Below are positions 41,280 through 50,105 of a DNA stretch of 64,000 nucleotides, piece after piece. The stretch is from CAZTDP01 sp964612565. Lineage in GTDB: Bacteria > Patescibacteriota > WWE3 > UBA101185 > UBA10185. The stretch is from positions 5,250 through 69,249 of the forward strand of contig CAZTDP010000003.1 of the NCBI GenBank assembly GCA_964612565.1. Reading direction: 5' to 3'. The notes under the pieces were generated by a model. The model did no database searches and had not been told where the DNA came from. It saw nothing but the letters and a program-made list of their open reading frames with translations. Positions within the stretch are counted from its first letter, which is position 1. The number at the start of each line of letters is the position of its first letter. A program made the position numbers and the translations under genes.

Positions 41280-43301
41280 TTAAAGACCGATTACGGCTAG
41301 GACCAAAGGTGCTATAAGAAGTGCAACAATTTGCGAGATCTTCATCATTGGGTTAAGTGCCGGACCTGCGGTGTCTTTTAACGGATCTCCTACAGTGTCT
41401 CCGACAACAGCGGCTTTATGTGTGTCACTGCCTTTTCCTCCAAAGTTTCCATCCTCGATGTATTTTTTTGCATTATCCCAAGCTCCGCCTGTGTTACACA
41501 TGAACAAAGCAAGACCTAAACCTACTGTAACTACCCCTGCCAAGTAGCCGCCCAGAGCTTCTGCTCCGAGTGTGCCTACTATAAAAGGTAATAAGATTAC
41601 AATAGATGCAGGAAGTACCAACTCTTTTTGAGCTGCTGTGGTAACAATGTCTACTGCTTTTGAGTAGTCGGGCTTTGCTGTGCCTTCCATAATTCCGGGA
41701 ATTTCTTTAAACTGTCTTCTAACTTCTTCGACAACTTGGAATGCTGCTCTACCTACGGATCCGATTAGTCTTGAGCTAAACAAAAAAGGCAGGGCGCTTC
41801 CGATTAATGCTCCCACAAAGACTTTTGGATTTGAGATGTTTATTGCTTGAAGTCCTGTTATCTCAAAGTATGTTGCAAACAAGGAAGTTGCGGCTAATGC
41901 GGCCGATCCTACGGCAAAACCTTTTGTCAAAGCTTTTGTTGTGTTTCCAACGGCATCGAGAGCGTTTGTAATTTCTGCGGCTTTTCCTTCGATTCCTGCC
42001 ATTTCAACCATGCCCTGAGCGTTGTCAGATATAGGTCCAAATGTATCTAAGGCCATAATCATTCCTGTGGTTCCAAGCATTCCCATTCCTGCTAATGCAA
42101 CGCCATAAAATCCTAATATTGAATATCCCACAAAAATTGATGCGGCAATTATAATAACAAGCACAAATGTCGACTCCATACCGTATGCGAGTCCGGATAT
42201 TAAATTTGTCCCTGCGCCTGTTTTTGAAGCTTCTGCAATTCCTCTTATAGGTGCTTGTCCCGGGCCTGTGTAATATTTAGTTACAAACAGAATTGCAACC
42301 ATAGCTAAAACTCCGGCTAATGTGGCAAGAGCGTAGCTAAAGTTTGAAAGTAAAAGTCCTATTCCTACAAATAGTACCGAAGCAATTCCGGCCGAAGCAA
42401 AAAATCCTCTCATTAAAACGTTTAACGCATCTTCAGAATCACTTTTTGCTTTAACAAAGAATGTACCCAAAATGGATGAAACAATTGCTGCAGCAGCAAC
42501 TAGTAGTGGGTATATCATGCCCTTGATTCCAAAAGTAGCTCCTCCCAAAATCATTGAAGCTACAATGGTTAATGAGTAAGACTCAAAGACGTCAGCTGCC
42601 ATTCCTGCGCAATCGCCTACGTTATCCCCGACATTATCTGCGATTGTAGCGGGATTTCGTGGATCGTCCTCGGGTATTCCCTTTTCTACTTTACCTACAA
42701 GGTCAGCACCAACATCGGCTGCTTTTGTAAAAATTCCGCCTCCGACCCTCATAAATAAGGCTAAAAGTGCTGCACCAAAACCGTATCCTACTAAAAGTTT
42801 GTTGGCCTGTGCAACTACAACTTTTGAACCTTCTATATTAAAAGTTAGATACGCCCAAGTGTAGATGGCTGAAACGGCAAGTAAACCGAGAGCTACGACC
42901 AACATTCCGTTTACCGCGCCTGCCCCAAAGGAAGTTTGTAGAGCGGCATCTAGTCCTTTTTGTGCGCTGTTAGCTGTTCTAACATTGGCTTTAACGGCAA
43001 TCCACATTCCTGCGTAGCCGATAAAAGCACTAAAGATTGCTCCTAAAATAAAGGCCAGGGCAACTCCTACGCCTAAAGTTAATGAAATAATTACGACAAG
43101 GGCAATTATAATAGGTAAAATTACCTTAAACTGTCTTTGCAAATATGCCATAGCGCCGTCACTTACTGCTTTTGCTATTTCTTTAAGCTTATCGCTTCCT
43201 TCATCTTCTTTAAGAACTCGTTTAACAAGAATATAGCTATATGCGAGTGCGATTGCCGCGGCAATGGGACCTGTATACAGAACCAGATTTTCTAAGTTCA
43301 T
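41280..43301 (-). CDS. hppA: Membrane-bound proton-pumping pyrophosphatase
   Basis: A 673-residue protein with about 16 membrane helices. It carries the substrate-site signature DNVGDNVGDCAGM, which binds Mg-pyrophosphate. The segment GNTTKALTKGF has lysine where K+-dependent enzymes have alanine, so this should be a K+-independent H+ pump. It couples pyrophosphate hydrolysis to an ion gradient, useful to a fermentative cell with few energy sources. AAAGGAGT precedes the ATG, unlike many neighbours. Confidence 0.95.
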   Translation of the reverse strand: MNLENLVLYTGPIAAAIALAYSYILVKRVLKEDEGSDKLKEIAKAVSDGAMAYLQRQFKVILPIIIALVVIISLTLGVGVALAFILGAIFSAFIGYAGMWIAVKANVRTANSAQKGLDAALQTSFGAGAVNGMLVVALGLLAVSAIYTWAYLTFNIEGSKVVVAQANKLLVGYGFGAALLALFMRVGGGIFTKAADVGADLVGKVEKGIPEDDPRNPATIADNVGDNVGDCAGMAADVFESYSLTIVASMILGGATFGIKGMIYPLLVAAAAIVSSILGTFFVKAKSDSEDALNVLMRGFFASAGIASVLFVGIGLLLSNFSYALATLAGVLAMVAILFVTKYYTGPGQAPIRGIAEASKTGAGTNLISGLAYGMESTFVLVIIIAASIFVGYSILGFYGVALAGMGMLGTTGMIMALDTFGPISDNAQGMVEMAGIEGKAAEITNALDAVGNTTKALTKGFAVGSAALAATSLFATYFEITGLQAINISNPKVFVGALIGSALPFLFSSRLIGSVGRAAFQVVEEVRRQFKEIPGIMEGTAKPDYSKAVDIVTTAAQKELVLPASIVILLPFIVGTLGAEALGGYLAGVVTVGLGLALFMCNTGGAWDNAKKYIEDGNFGGKGSDTHKAAVVGDTVGDPLKDTAGPALNPMMKISQIVALLIAPLVLAVIGL

Positions 43302-43384
43302 TATGACTCCTTTGATTTTTAAAACTAATTACACACTAGAATAGTTGATATTATAGTAGATTAGGGCAATTTATCAATGAAGTG

Positions 43385-43424
43385 AAAAAAATGGGAGATC
43401 GGCCGTTGTAGTGGTTAATCTCCC
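43385..43424 (-). terminator. Terminator after the 43433 gene
   Basis: Read on the minus strand: GGGAGAT / ATCTCCC (43424-43418 with 43399-43393), an 18-nt loop, then ATTTTTTT. Confidence 0.8.
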
Positions 43425-43432
43425 AAAGCAAT

Positions 43433-43774
43433 TCAAAAGTCTTCTACAGTCACGGTCATACGTCCTGACGCACCATTCGCGGCCACATTAATTATCCCGT
43501 GAATTTGGCTGATGGGCAGGCAACCGGGGTATAATTGATTTTCCTCAAGAACGTGGAAGATACGCCCGATGTTATAGCACCCAAGCGGCTCGACCTCACC
43601 GTGTGTTACGTACAAAATCATCGGGTTTTTTTCGTCGAACAACGTTACTGTTTTTTCGTCTTCTTCGTTGTCCGGTTGAACAATCACCTCCAAGGCAACG
43701 GTCACAGCTAGTGTGCGGTTGAAAGTTCTTTTTCCCACTTTGGCTGTAACTGCCCTCAAAGTAAACTTGTGCAT
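43433..43774 (-). CDS. Small orphan protein, second of a pair
   Basis: A 113-residue protein of unknown family, rich in strands (KFTLRAVTAKVG, TLAVTVALEVIVQ, GRMTVTVEDF) with an acidic loop DNEEDEKTV. The ATG follows the stop of the previous gene by 2 nt, with AAGGGAGA as ribosome binding site inside that gene's last codons, so the two are coupled. Its own terminator follows. Composition is less AT-rich than the gyr genes around it. Confidence 0.65.
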   Translation of the reverse strand: MHKFTLRAVTAKVGKRTFNRTLAVTVALEVIVQPDNEEDEKTVTLFDEKNPMILYVTHGEVEPLGCYNIGRIFHVLEENQLYPGCLPISQIHGIINVAANGASGRMTVTVEDF

Positions 43775-43776
43775 GG

Positions 43777-44091
43777 TTATCTCCCTTTCTTCATAAAATC
43801 CTTAAAGGTTTGATCTTGCTTCATCGCAGCAGCAACTGCGCTTGCAAGTTTAGTGGTTTCGTTTTTCCCCAGGCTAATGCCTGATTTTTTCATCTCGGCA
43901 ATTAATACTTTTTCAAATGCAGGATGAAACTCAGGTTTCTTTCCGGTCTGTATATAAACCCCGAGCCTTCTTTCGAAGATTTTACCGCCCCCAAAAGTAA
44001 TGCTTGTTTGGGCCGTAACCGCAATACGCCCGGTCTTTTTGTCGGTACTAACAATTCCGACCTCTTTAACGTCGACCTTGACAACAACCAT
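43777..44091 (-). CDS. Small orphan protein, first of a pair
   Basis: A 104-residue protein. The N-terminal half is strand-rich (VVVKVDVKEVGIVSTDKKTG; AVTAQTSITFGGG) and the C-terminal half helical and lysine-rich (HPAFEKVLIAEMKKSG; KLASAVAAAMKQ). No family is recognised. AAAAGGAGAGG is a strong ribosome binding site and a promoter lies ~40 nt upstream. It forms a two-gene, promoter-to-terminator unit inserted between hppA and gyrB. Confidence 0.65.
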   Translation of the reverse strand: MVVVKVDVKEVGIVSTDKKTGRIAVTAQTSITFGGGKIFERRLGVYIQTGKKPEFHPAFEKVLIAEMKKSGISLGKNETTKLASAVAAAMKQDQTFKDFMKKGR

Positions 44092-44128
44092 ACCCCTCTC
44101 CTTTTAAGCGAAAGATTAATCTGGTCGA

Positions 44129-44157
44129 AATATACTATAAGACCTGAAAATAAGCAA
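44129..44157 (-). promoter_or_regulatory. Promoter of the 44091 gene pair
   Basis: On the minus strand, TTGCTT (44157-44152) and TATATT (44134-44129) with a 17-bp spacer. Confidence 0.6.
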
Positions 44158-44189
44158 AAGATACTTGGAATTAGTGACAAGTAAAAACG

Positions 44190-46169
44190 TTAAGTAACGT
44201 CTATATTAGCTTCTTTAGCGTGTGTTTGAATAAATCTTTTCCTCGGAGCAACCTCTTCTCCCATAAGCATGGTAAAAACTTCATCTGCTTTGGATGCATC
44301 GTCAATTTTAATTTGTTTAAGTCTACGGGTCGTAGGATCCATAGTTGTTTCCCAAAGTTCGTCGGCATTCATTTCTCCTAAACCTTTAAACCTTTGAATA
44401 ACTGCCTTTTGACCTTCGGGTAACTTTAAAAACTTTTCTCTGTCCGAGTCGTCAAACAAGTATCTCTTTTCTTTACCCCACACTGCTTTGTACAAAGGCG
44501 GCACTGCTACATAAATGTGACCGTCTTGAATTAGTTCAGGCATGTGTCTGTAAAAGAAGGTTAAATACAAAGCCACAATATGTTGACCGTCCACATCGGC
44601 ATCTGACATTAGTATGACTTTTGAATAGCGTATCTTAGCCGGATTGTATTGTTCGCCTATTCCCGTGCCAATGGCCACAATAAGCATTTTAAATTTGTCA
44701 GAATCAACGACTTTATCTAATCGGGCACGCTCGGTGTTTAAGATCTTTCCAAAAATAGGCAAAATTGCTTGATACTCTCGATTTCGGCCTTGTTTAGCTG
44801 AACCACCCGCTGAATCTCCTTCGACAATAAATATTTCGGTCTTTGAAGGATCTTTTCTACTGCAATCGGCAAGTTTTCCCGGTAGGACTCCCCCACCCTC
44901 TAAGGCTGTCTTTCTAATAACTGTGTCACGCGCAGCTTTTGCCGCCATTCTTGCTTTTAATGCCAAAATGTTCTTTCCAATTATTGCCTGGGCATCTTTT
45001 GGATTTTCATTAAAAAATGTTTCTAACGTGTCTTTAACTACTGACTCAACGGCATTTCTTACGTTTGTGTTTCCCAACTTTGCTTTTGTCTGACCCTCAA
45101 ATTGCAGATCAGCTGAATCTAAAGAAACGGAAATTACTGCTGTTAAGCCTTCGCGTAAATCATCGCCGGACAGGTTTTGATCCTTTTCTTTTAGTAGTCC
45201 TGTTTTACGAGCGTAGTCGTTAACACACTTTGTTAAGGCGCTTCTAAATCCTGTTAAATGTGTCCCACCTTCGGAGTTTTTAAGGTGATTTGCAAATGTT
45301 AAAACGTTTTCGGTGAAAGAGTCGTTATATTGCAAAGCTACCTCAACAGCCACATCGTCATAGTCTTTTTTTGCGTAAAAAATGTTGGGGTTTAAAACAA
45401 CTTTGTTTCGATTTAAAGCTTTAAGATAAGCTTTTACACCGCCCTCAAAGTAAAAGGAATACTGCTGGTCTGTTCTGTTGTCGATAAGTTCGAATTTTAT
45501 TCCTGCTGTAAGGTAGGCGTATTCTCGAAGCTGATTAATATAGTGTTTAAAGTCAAAAACAATTGTTTCAAAAATCGTGTCGTCCGGCATAAACTCAACT
45601 ACCGTACCGGTATCGTAATTCCAGTTTTTCATATCTATGTTCCAGTCGACACCTTTTAGTTTTGAAATTTTTTCGGCTTTGGATAGATCAATTTTTTCTA
45701 CAGGTCTAACGGGATGTCCACCGTTTTCATATTCTTGTAAAACAACCTCGTCGCCTCTTTTAACCATGACCCTGCACCACTTTGATAAGGCATTGACAAC
45801 AGATGAGCCGACACCGTGCAAACCGCTCGAAACTTTGTATCCACCACCACCGAACTTTCCTCCGGCGTGAAGTTTTGTAAATGCAAGTTCCAGGGCACTG
45901 ACGCCGTAGCCTTTTTTAACATCGTAAGGAATTCCTCGTCCGTTATCATAAATAATGACAGAACCGTCTTTATTGAATTGAAGTTTAACGTGATTGCAGT
46001 AACCGGCAATTGCCTCATCCATAGAGTTGTTTACAATTTCAGTTACTAAATGATGAAGACCTTCCTGGCCTGTGGAACCAATATACATACCGGGCCTTTT
46101 TCTAACAGGCTCGAGTCCTTCTAAGACTTGTATTTGGTCTGAACTGTAGTTATCAAATTTGTTGGCCAT
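44190..46169 (-). CDS. gyrB: DNA gyrase subunit B
   Basis: A 659-residue subunit. The GHKL ATPase is at the N-terminus (NNSMDEAIAGYC; DNGRGIPYD; GLHGVGSSVVNALS), followed by the transducer and a TOPRIM domain (EGDSAGGSAKQGR; DADVDGQHI). Length matches GyrB of non-proteobacterial type. It pairs with GyrA, encoded nearby. TAACAT lies 9 nt before the ATG and no Shine-Dalgarno site is seen. Confidence 0.95.
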   Translation of the reverse strand: MANKFDNYSSDQIQVLEGLEPVRKRPGMYIGSTGQEGLHHLVTEIVNNSMDEAIAGYCNHVKLQFNKDGSVIIYDNGRGIPYDVKKGYGVSALELAFTKLHAGGKFGGGGYKVSSGLHGVGSSVVNALSKWCRVMVKRGDEVVLQEYENGGHPVRPVEKIDLSKAEKISKLKGVDWNIDMKNWNYDTGTVVEFMPDDTIFETIVFDFKHYINQLREYAYLTAGIKFELIDNRTDQQYSFYFEGGVKAYLKALNRNKVVLNPNIFYAKKDYDDVAVEVALQYNDSFTENVLTFANHLKNSEGGTHLTGFRSALTKCVNDYARKTGLLKEKDQNLSGDDLREGLTAVISVSLDSADLQFEGQTKAKLGNTNVRNAVESVVKDTLETFFNENPKDAQAIIGKNILALKARMAAKAARDTVIRKTALEGGGVLPGKLADCSRKDPSKTEIFIVEGDSAGGSAKQGRNREYQAILPIFGKILNTERARLDKVVDSDKFKMLIVAIGTGIGEQYNPAKIRYSKVILMSDADVDGQHIVALYLTFFYRHMPELIQDGHIYVAVPPLYKAVWGKEKRYLFDDSDREKFLKLPEGQKAVIQRFKGLGEMNADELWETTMDPTTRRLKQIKIDDASKADEVFTMLMGEEVAPRKRFIQTHAKEANIDVT

Positions 46170-46360
46170 AGCGTAAAAATGTTACCACGTTTAAACAAAG
46201 TGTCATAATCACTCGTCGGTTAATGAAAACTCCGCAGAATTTTCATTCTTTGCGGGCGAGGCTTTGTTTTACCCCGGGTCAGATGATCAAAATCTTTCCC
46301 GCTTCGCAAATAACCCTATCATTGTATCTTAATTGAAGAGTTAGTTCAAGGTCAAAGTGT

Positions 46361-47008
46361 CTATATATTAAGCAAAAGTGCTTCAACCGAAAGTTTTGTG
46401 TTTGTGTTTGTTTCGGTCAAACTTTCTTTGACTTCGGTCAACAAATCTGCGGCTGCGCAATGTTGCGTAAAGGTTTTACTGCTTCTAAGCTGCCTAAGCC
46501 AGTTTTCTAAAACTTCAATAATTTCATCCTTTTCAAGAACGGTTAATTTTTCGGCGTATTCAAATTTTTTTGTGTCGCCAAGGCTTAATAACTCATCAAT
46601 TGAAATAAAGGTTGTATCTTCAATTTCTTCTGAACGGGGGTGTTTCACAATAATTTTTGCGCATCGTGACACTACTGTTTCGAGGAGTGAATTTTCGGTT
46701 TTTGATAGTAAAAATATTTGCCCGTACTTTGGCGGCTCTTCCAAAATTTTTAAAAGCGCGTTTTGAGCTTCGGTTGTTAATAATTCTGCCTGTGTGAAAA
46801 TAACTATTTTGGTTTTGGATTGCAGGGGTTTTTCTTGTAAAAACTTTTTAACCTTTCGAGCAACATCAATTCCAATGGATTTTTTTTCACTACTCTTCTC
46901 CACCACAACTTTATCCGGACTTTCCGTTAAATTTACGTCGTACTTCTCTTTAAGAAGGTTTATGCGGTCTTGTTTTGTTCCTCCGTATATCAAAAATGGT
47001 TTACCCAT
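46361..47008 (-). CDS. holB: DNA polymerase III delta'-like subunit
   Basis: A 215-residue protein resembling the clamp-loader delta' subunit: QNALLKILEEPPKYGQIFLLSK and VVSRCAKIIV are the typical AAA+ core motifs. The N-terminal GKPFLIYGGTKQDR has no P-loop GKT, so it cannot bind ATP the usual way; delta' subunits often lack ATPase activity. The C-terminal domain is short. The ATG at 47008 is chosen because TATAAT (47020-47015) ends 6 nt upstream; the frame continues to 47065 but that would include the promoter. It diverges from pilB. Confidence 0.75.
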   Translation of the reverse strand: MGKPFLIYGGTKQDRINLLKEKYDVNLTESPDKVVVEKSSEKKSIGIDVARKVKKFLQEKPLQSKTKIVIFTQAELLTTEAQNALLKILEEPPKYGQIFLLSKTENSLLETVVSRCAKIIVKHPRSEEIEDTTFISIDELLSLGDTKKFEYAEKLTVLEKDEIIEVLENWLRQLRSSKTFTQHCAAADLLTEVKESLTETNTNTKLSVEALLLNI

Positions 47009-47089
47009 AAATTTATTATACTTCACGAAACGCATATTGTTTTTGGGCTGCCAAGTTGTTACCATTAATAAAGTAATACTAGCTGCCCT

Positions 47090-48853
47090 ATGTTCAAAAC
47101 TGATGTAATTAAAACAGTTGCAGATATTTTATACGAAAAAAAGCTGATAAATTCGGATCAGCTGGCTGCAATAAAGTTTGAAAATGTTAATACAGGAAAA
47201 AGTATCGAACAGATCGTTAAAGATCGTGGGTACGTTTCTCCCGAAGATTACGCCGACGCTTTAGGTGCTGTTTACGGTATCGATTTTGTAGCTCTAAATA
47301 TAGAGCAGCTCGACCAAAGTTTACTTGATCTTGTCCCTTTAAATGTTGCTAAAAAATACAAATTTGTCCCATTTGAACTAAAAGATAATAAACTGGCTTT
47401 GGCTATGGTAGATCCTTTGGATCTCCAAACTATAGATTTTATCGAGCGTAAAACCGGCTACAAAGTTATTCCTTATATAACGACCGAAAAGACCATTGAA
47501 AAGGTTTTGGAGGAGCAAAAAGGTAAGGAGCTTGGTGAAGAAATCTCGGCGGCACTTCAAGAAATTTCACAAACAACTTTAAAAATTGAAGAAAGCAGCG
47601 GTGAGTTAACTGACGCCACAATAAGAGATGCTCCAATTGCAAGGATTGTGAGCATGATACTTGAAACCGCTGTTAAAACCGGCGCTTCAGACATTCATAT
47701 TGAGCCTGGCGAAGATGGCTCCAGACTTAGATACAGAATTGACGGTATTTTGGAAGAAAAACGAAAACTTCCAAAAGAAATGCACGACTCCGTGATTGCA
47801 CGTATAAAGATTTTGGCCTCAATGAAGATCGACGAAAAAAGAATTCCTCAAGACGGACGATTTAAGGTTCAGGTTGGCAAAACAGAAACTGACTTGAGAA
47901 TTTCAACACTTCCTACTATTTACGGTGAAAAGGTCGTTATAAGACTTTTGCAGGAAGAAGGCACTGTTTTCACATATCAAGATTTGGGTATGAGGGGTTT
48001 AACCTTAAGACGTTTTGAAGAATCTACCCTTAAACCAAACGGCATGATATTAGTCACAGGCCCTACCGGTTCAGGTAAAACAGTTACACTGGCCGCTGCC
48101 CTTAATAAATTGAATACCGTGCGTGTAAATATAGTTACACTCGAGGATCCCGTTGAAATTAGGGTTGAGGGTGTTAATCAAGTTCAGGTAAATCCTCAAG
48201 CAGGATTAACGTTTGCCGACGGATTACGTTCCTTCTTAAGGCAGGATCCAAACATTATCATGGTCGGCGAAGTCAGAGACGGTGAAACAGCAGAACTAGC
48301 AGTACACGCTGCTTTAACGGGCCATTTGGTTCTTTCCACTTTACATACAAACTCGGCCGCAGGCGCTCTCCCACGTTTATTGGATATGGGTGTTGAAAAC
48401 TTTTTACTTTCCTCAACTGTTAATGCCATATTAGCTCAGCGACTTGTTAGAAAAATTTGTCCGGACTGCGTTGAGCAATACGAACCGCCCGAAGAGATTC
48501 AAGAAAGTATTAGGGATGTTGTCGAAAAAATTGCCGAAAACAAAGCCCTGTTATCAAAAGATACTGATGTCGCCAAAACAGTTAAAAAAGTTACCGACCA
48601 GAAAAAGATAATGCTAAGCCGCGGAAAGGGCTGCCCCAAGTGCGGAAATGTCGGCTATAGAGGCAGACTTGGTATTTTTGAGTTGTTAACGATGGGAGAA
48701 GAGGTATCACGCCTGGTCTTAGAAAATGCCGCCACAACCCAAATACAGGAGGCAGCAATTAAAAATGGAATGATAACTCTTTTACAAGAGGGTTATTTGA
48801 GAGTTGTTGAAGGCACCACTACTCTTGAGGAAGTTATGAGGGTGGCAAAGTAG
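47090..48853 (+). CDS. pilB: Type IV pilus assembly ATPase PilB/GspE
   Basis: A 587-residue assembly ATPase. The N-terminal MshEN/GspE-N domain (SPEDYADALGAVYGIDFV) is followed by the motor: Walker A GPTGSGKT at about 324-331, Asp box/Walker B FLRQDPNIIMVGEVRD, His box ALTGHLVLSTLHTN. A C-terminal cysteine motif (CPDC, then CPKCGNVGYRG) should bind zinc. It powers pilus extension. It is the first gene of the pilus locus and diverges from holB. Confidence 0.95.
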   Translation: MFKTDVIKTVADILYEKKLINSDQLAAIKFENVNTGKSIEQIVKDRGYVSPEDYADALGAVYGIDFVALNIEQLDQSLLDLVPLNVAKKYKFVPFELKDNKLALAMVDPLDLQTIDFIERKTGYKVIPYITTEKTIEKVLEEQKGKELGEEISAALQEISQTTLKIEESSGELTDATIRDAPIARIVSMILETAVKTGASDIHIEPGEDGSRLRYRIDGILEEKRKLPKEMHDSVIARIKILASMKIDEKRIPQDGRFKVQVGKTETDLRISTLPTIYGEKVVIRLLQEEGTVFTYQDLGMRGLTLRRFEESTLKPNGMILVTGPTGSGKTVTLAAALNKLNTVRVNIVTLEDPVEIRVEGVNQVQVNPQAGLTFADGLRSFLRQDPNIIMVGEVRDGETAELAVHAALTGHLVLSTLHTNSAAGALPRLLDMGVENFLLSSTVNAILAQRLVRKICPDCVEQYEPPEEIQESIRDVVEKIAENKALLSKDTDVAKTVKKVTDQKKIMLSRGKGCPKCGNVGYRGRLGIFELLTMGEEVSRLVLENAATTQIQEAAIKNGMITLLQEGYLRVVEGTTTLEEVMRVAK

Positions 48854-48929
48854 GGTTTTAAATTTTATGCTCAAGAGCGGTCCTCGACGAGTACGTCTGC
48901 GGAAGCTCATTCGCAAAAAATTTAAAACC
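48854..48929 (+). repeat. Perfect 13-bp inverted repeat, pilB-pilT
   Basis: GGTTTTAAATTTT (48854-48866) and AAAATTTAAAACC (48917-48929) are perfectly complementary, directly after the pilB stop, with an inner GAGC/GCTC stem in the 50-nt loop. A further CCGC..GCGG hairpin lies near 48977-48993. Probably a terminator-like or RNA-stability element. Confidence 0.6.
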
Positions 48930-49027
48930 ACATCAAGTTAGTTTAAGTTGAATGACTTAGTTATTATTTGAACCAGACCCCGCAACGAAGCGCGGACCTC
49001 TGTTGAGAAGAATAACTAATTAAATAT

Positions 49028-50101
49028 ATGAAAATAAATGCAACACAATTGTTAGAACAAGTCGTTTCGCTTAACGCATCGGACCTGCATGTTTCGGTAG
49101 GGAGTAAACCGTATGTCAGAATTAGCACCGCCTTAAGAACCTTAGACGAGTATGAACCACTATCCACAGATGATGTCGAATACTTTTTGTCTCAAATTTT
49201 AGATACGCAACAAAGGGAAATGCTAGAGGTAAACAAAGAACTGGATTTTTCAGTGGCGCTTGGTAGTAAAGCACGCTTTAGGGTAAATGCTTTTTTTCAA
49301 AAGGGCTACCCTTCTGCTGCCTTAAGACACATTCCTTTAGTGGTACCGTCGTTTGAACAATTAAACCTTCCAACGTATTTGCAAAATTTATGTAATTTAA
49401 AGTCGGGTCTTGTTTTGGTCGTTGGTCCAACAGGCCACGGTAAATCTACTACTATTGCGTCCATGATAGACAAAATAAACGAGACAAGAGCCGAGCACAT
49501 AATAACAGTCGAAGATCCTATCGAGTACATTTTCGCAAATAAGAAATCCCTAATTGAACAAAGAGAAATGTACCTGGATACCCACGACTGGACTCTTGCT
49601 CTTAAATCAATGTTAAGGCAGGATCCAAATATTATGTTAATCGGTGAAATGCGAGATACCGAAACGATCTCATCGGTTTTAGAAATTGCAGAAACCGGCC
49701 ATTTGGTTTTTGCCACTTTGCACACCAACTCAGCATCACAAACAATTGAAAGAGTAATTTCGTCTTTCCCAAGTGAAAAGCAAAACGAAATTCGTGTTCA
49801 ATTGGCTCAGGTTTTGGAGGTTGTAATTTCGCAGAGGCTACTCCCCTCCCCTCAAAAAGGAGTAATCCCTGCTTTAGAAATAATGCTAGCCAATGACGCC
49901 GTTAAAAATCTTATACGAGAAGGTAAAACACACATGCTTGATAATGTTATTAACACAAGTTCTCAAGTAGGAATGGTTAGTTTGGATAGGAGCATTGCTT
50001 CTTTAGTAAATCAAAGTTTGGTTGACTATTCAGAGGCAATAAAGTTCAGTTTAAGACCCGAAGAGTTCAAAAGAATGGTTGAATCGAAATTTTTAAGATA
50101 A
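49028..50101 (+). CDS. pilT: Type IV pilus retraction ATPase PilT
   Basis: A 357-residue ATPase close to the usual PilT length (~345). Walker A GPTGHGKST lies at about 134-142, the Asp box and Walker B read MLRQDPNIMLIGEMRD, and the His box is AETGHLVFATLHTN. The N-terminal ASDLHVSVGSKPYVRI is a PAS-like PilT start. It depolymerises pili and gives twitching, attachment or DNA uptake. pilC begins 5 nt later. Confidence 0.93.
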   Translation: MKINATQLLEQVVSLNASDLHVSVGSKPYVRISTALRTLDEYEPLSTDDVEYFLSQILDTQQREMLEVNKELDFSVALGSKARFRVNAFFQKGYPSAALRHIPLVVPSFEQLNLPTYLQNLCNLKSGLVLVVGPTGHGKSTTIASMIDKINETRAEHIITVEDPIEYIFANKKSLIEQREMYLDTHDWTLALKSMLRQDPNIMLIGEMRDTETISSVLEIAETGHLVFATLHTNSASQTIERVISSFPSEKQNEIRVQLAQVLEVVISQRLLPSPQKGVIPALEIMLANDAVKNLIREGKTHMLDNVINTSSQVGMVSLDRSIASLVNQSLVDYSEAIKFSLRPEEFKRMVESKFLR

Positions 50102-50105
50102 ACAT

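Noticed and set aside
38604..46169. parC/parE instead of gyrA/gyrB
   Set aside because: The GyrA-box-like motif in the C-terminal domain and the full-length proteins favour gyrase.
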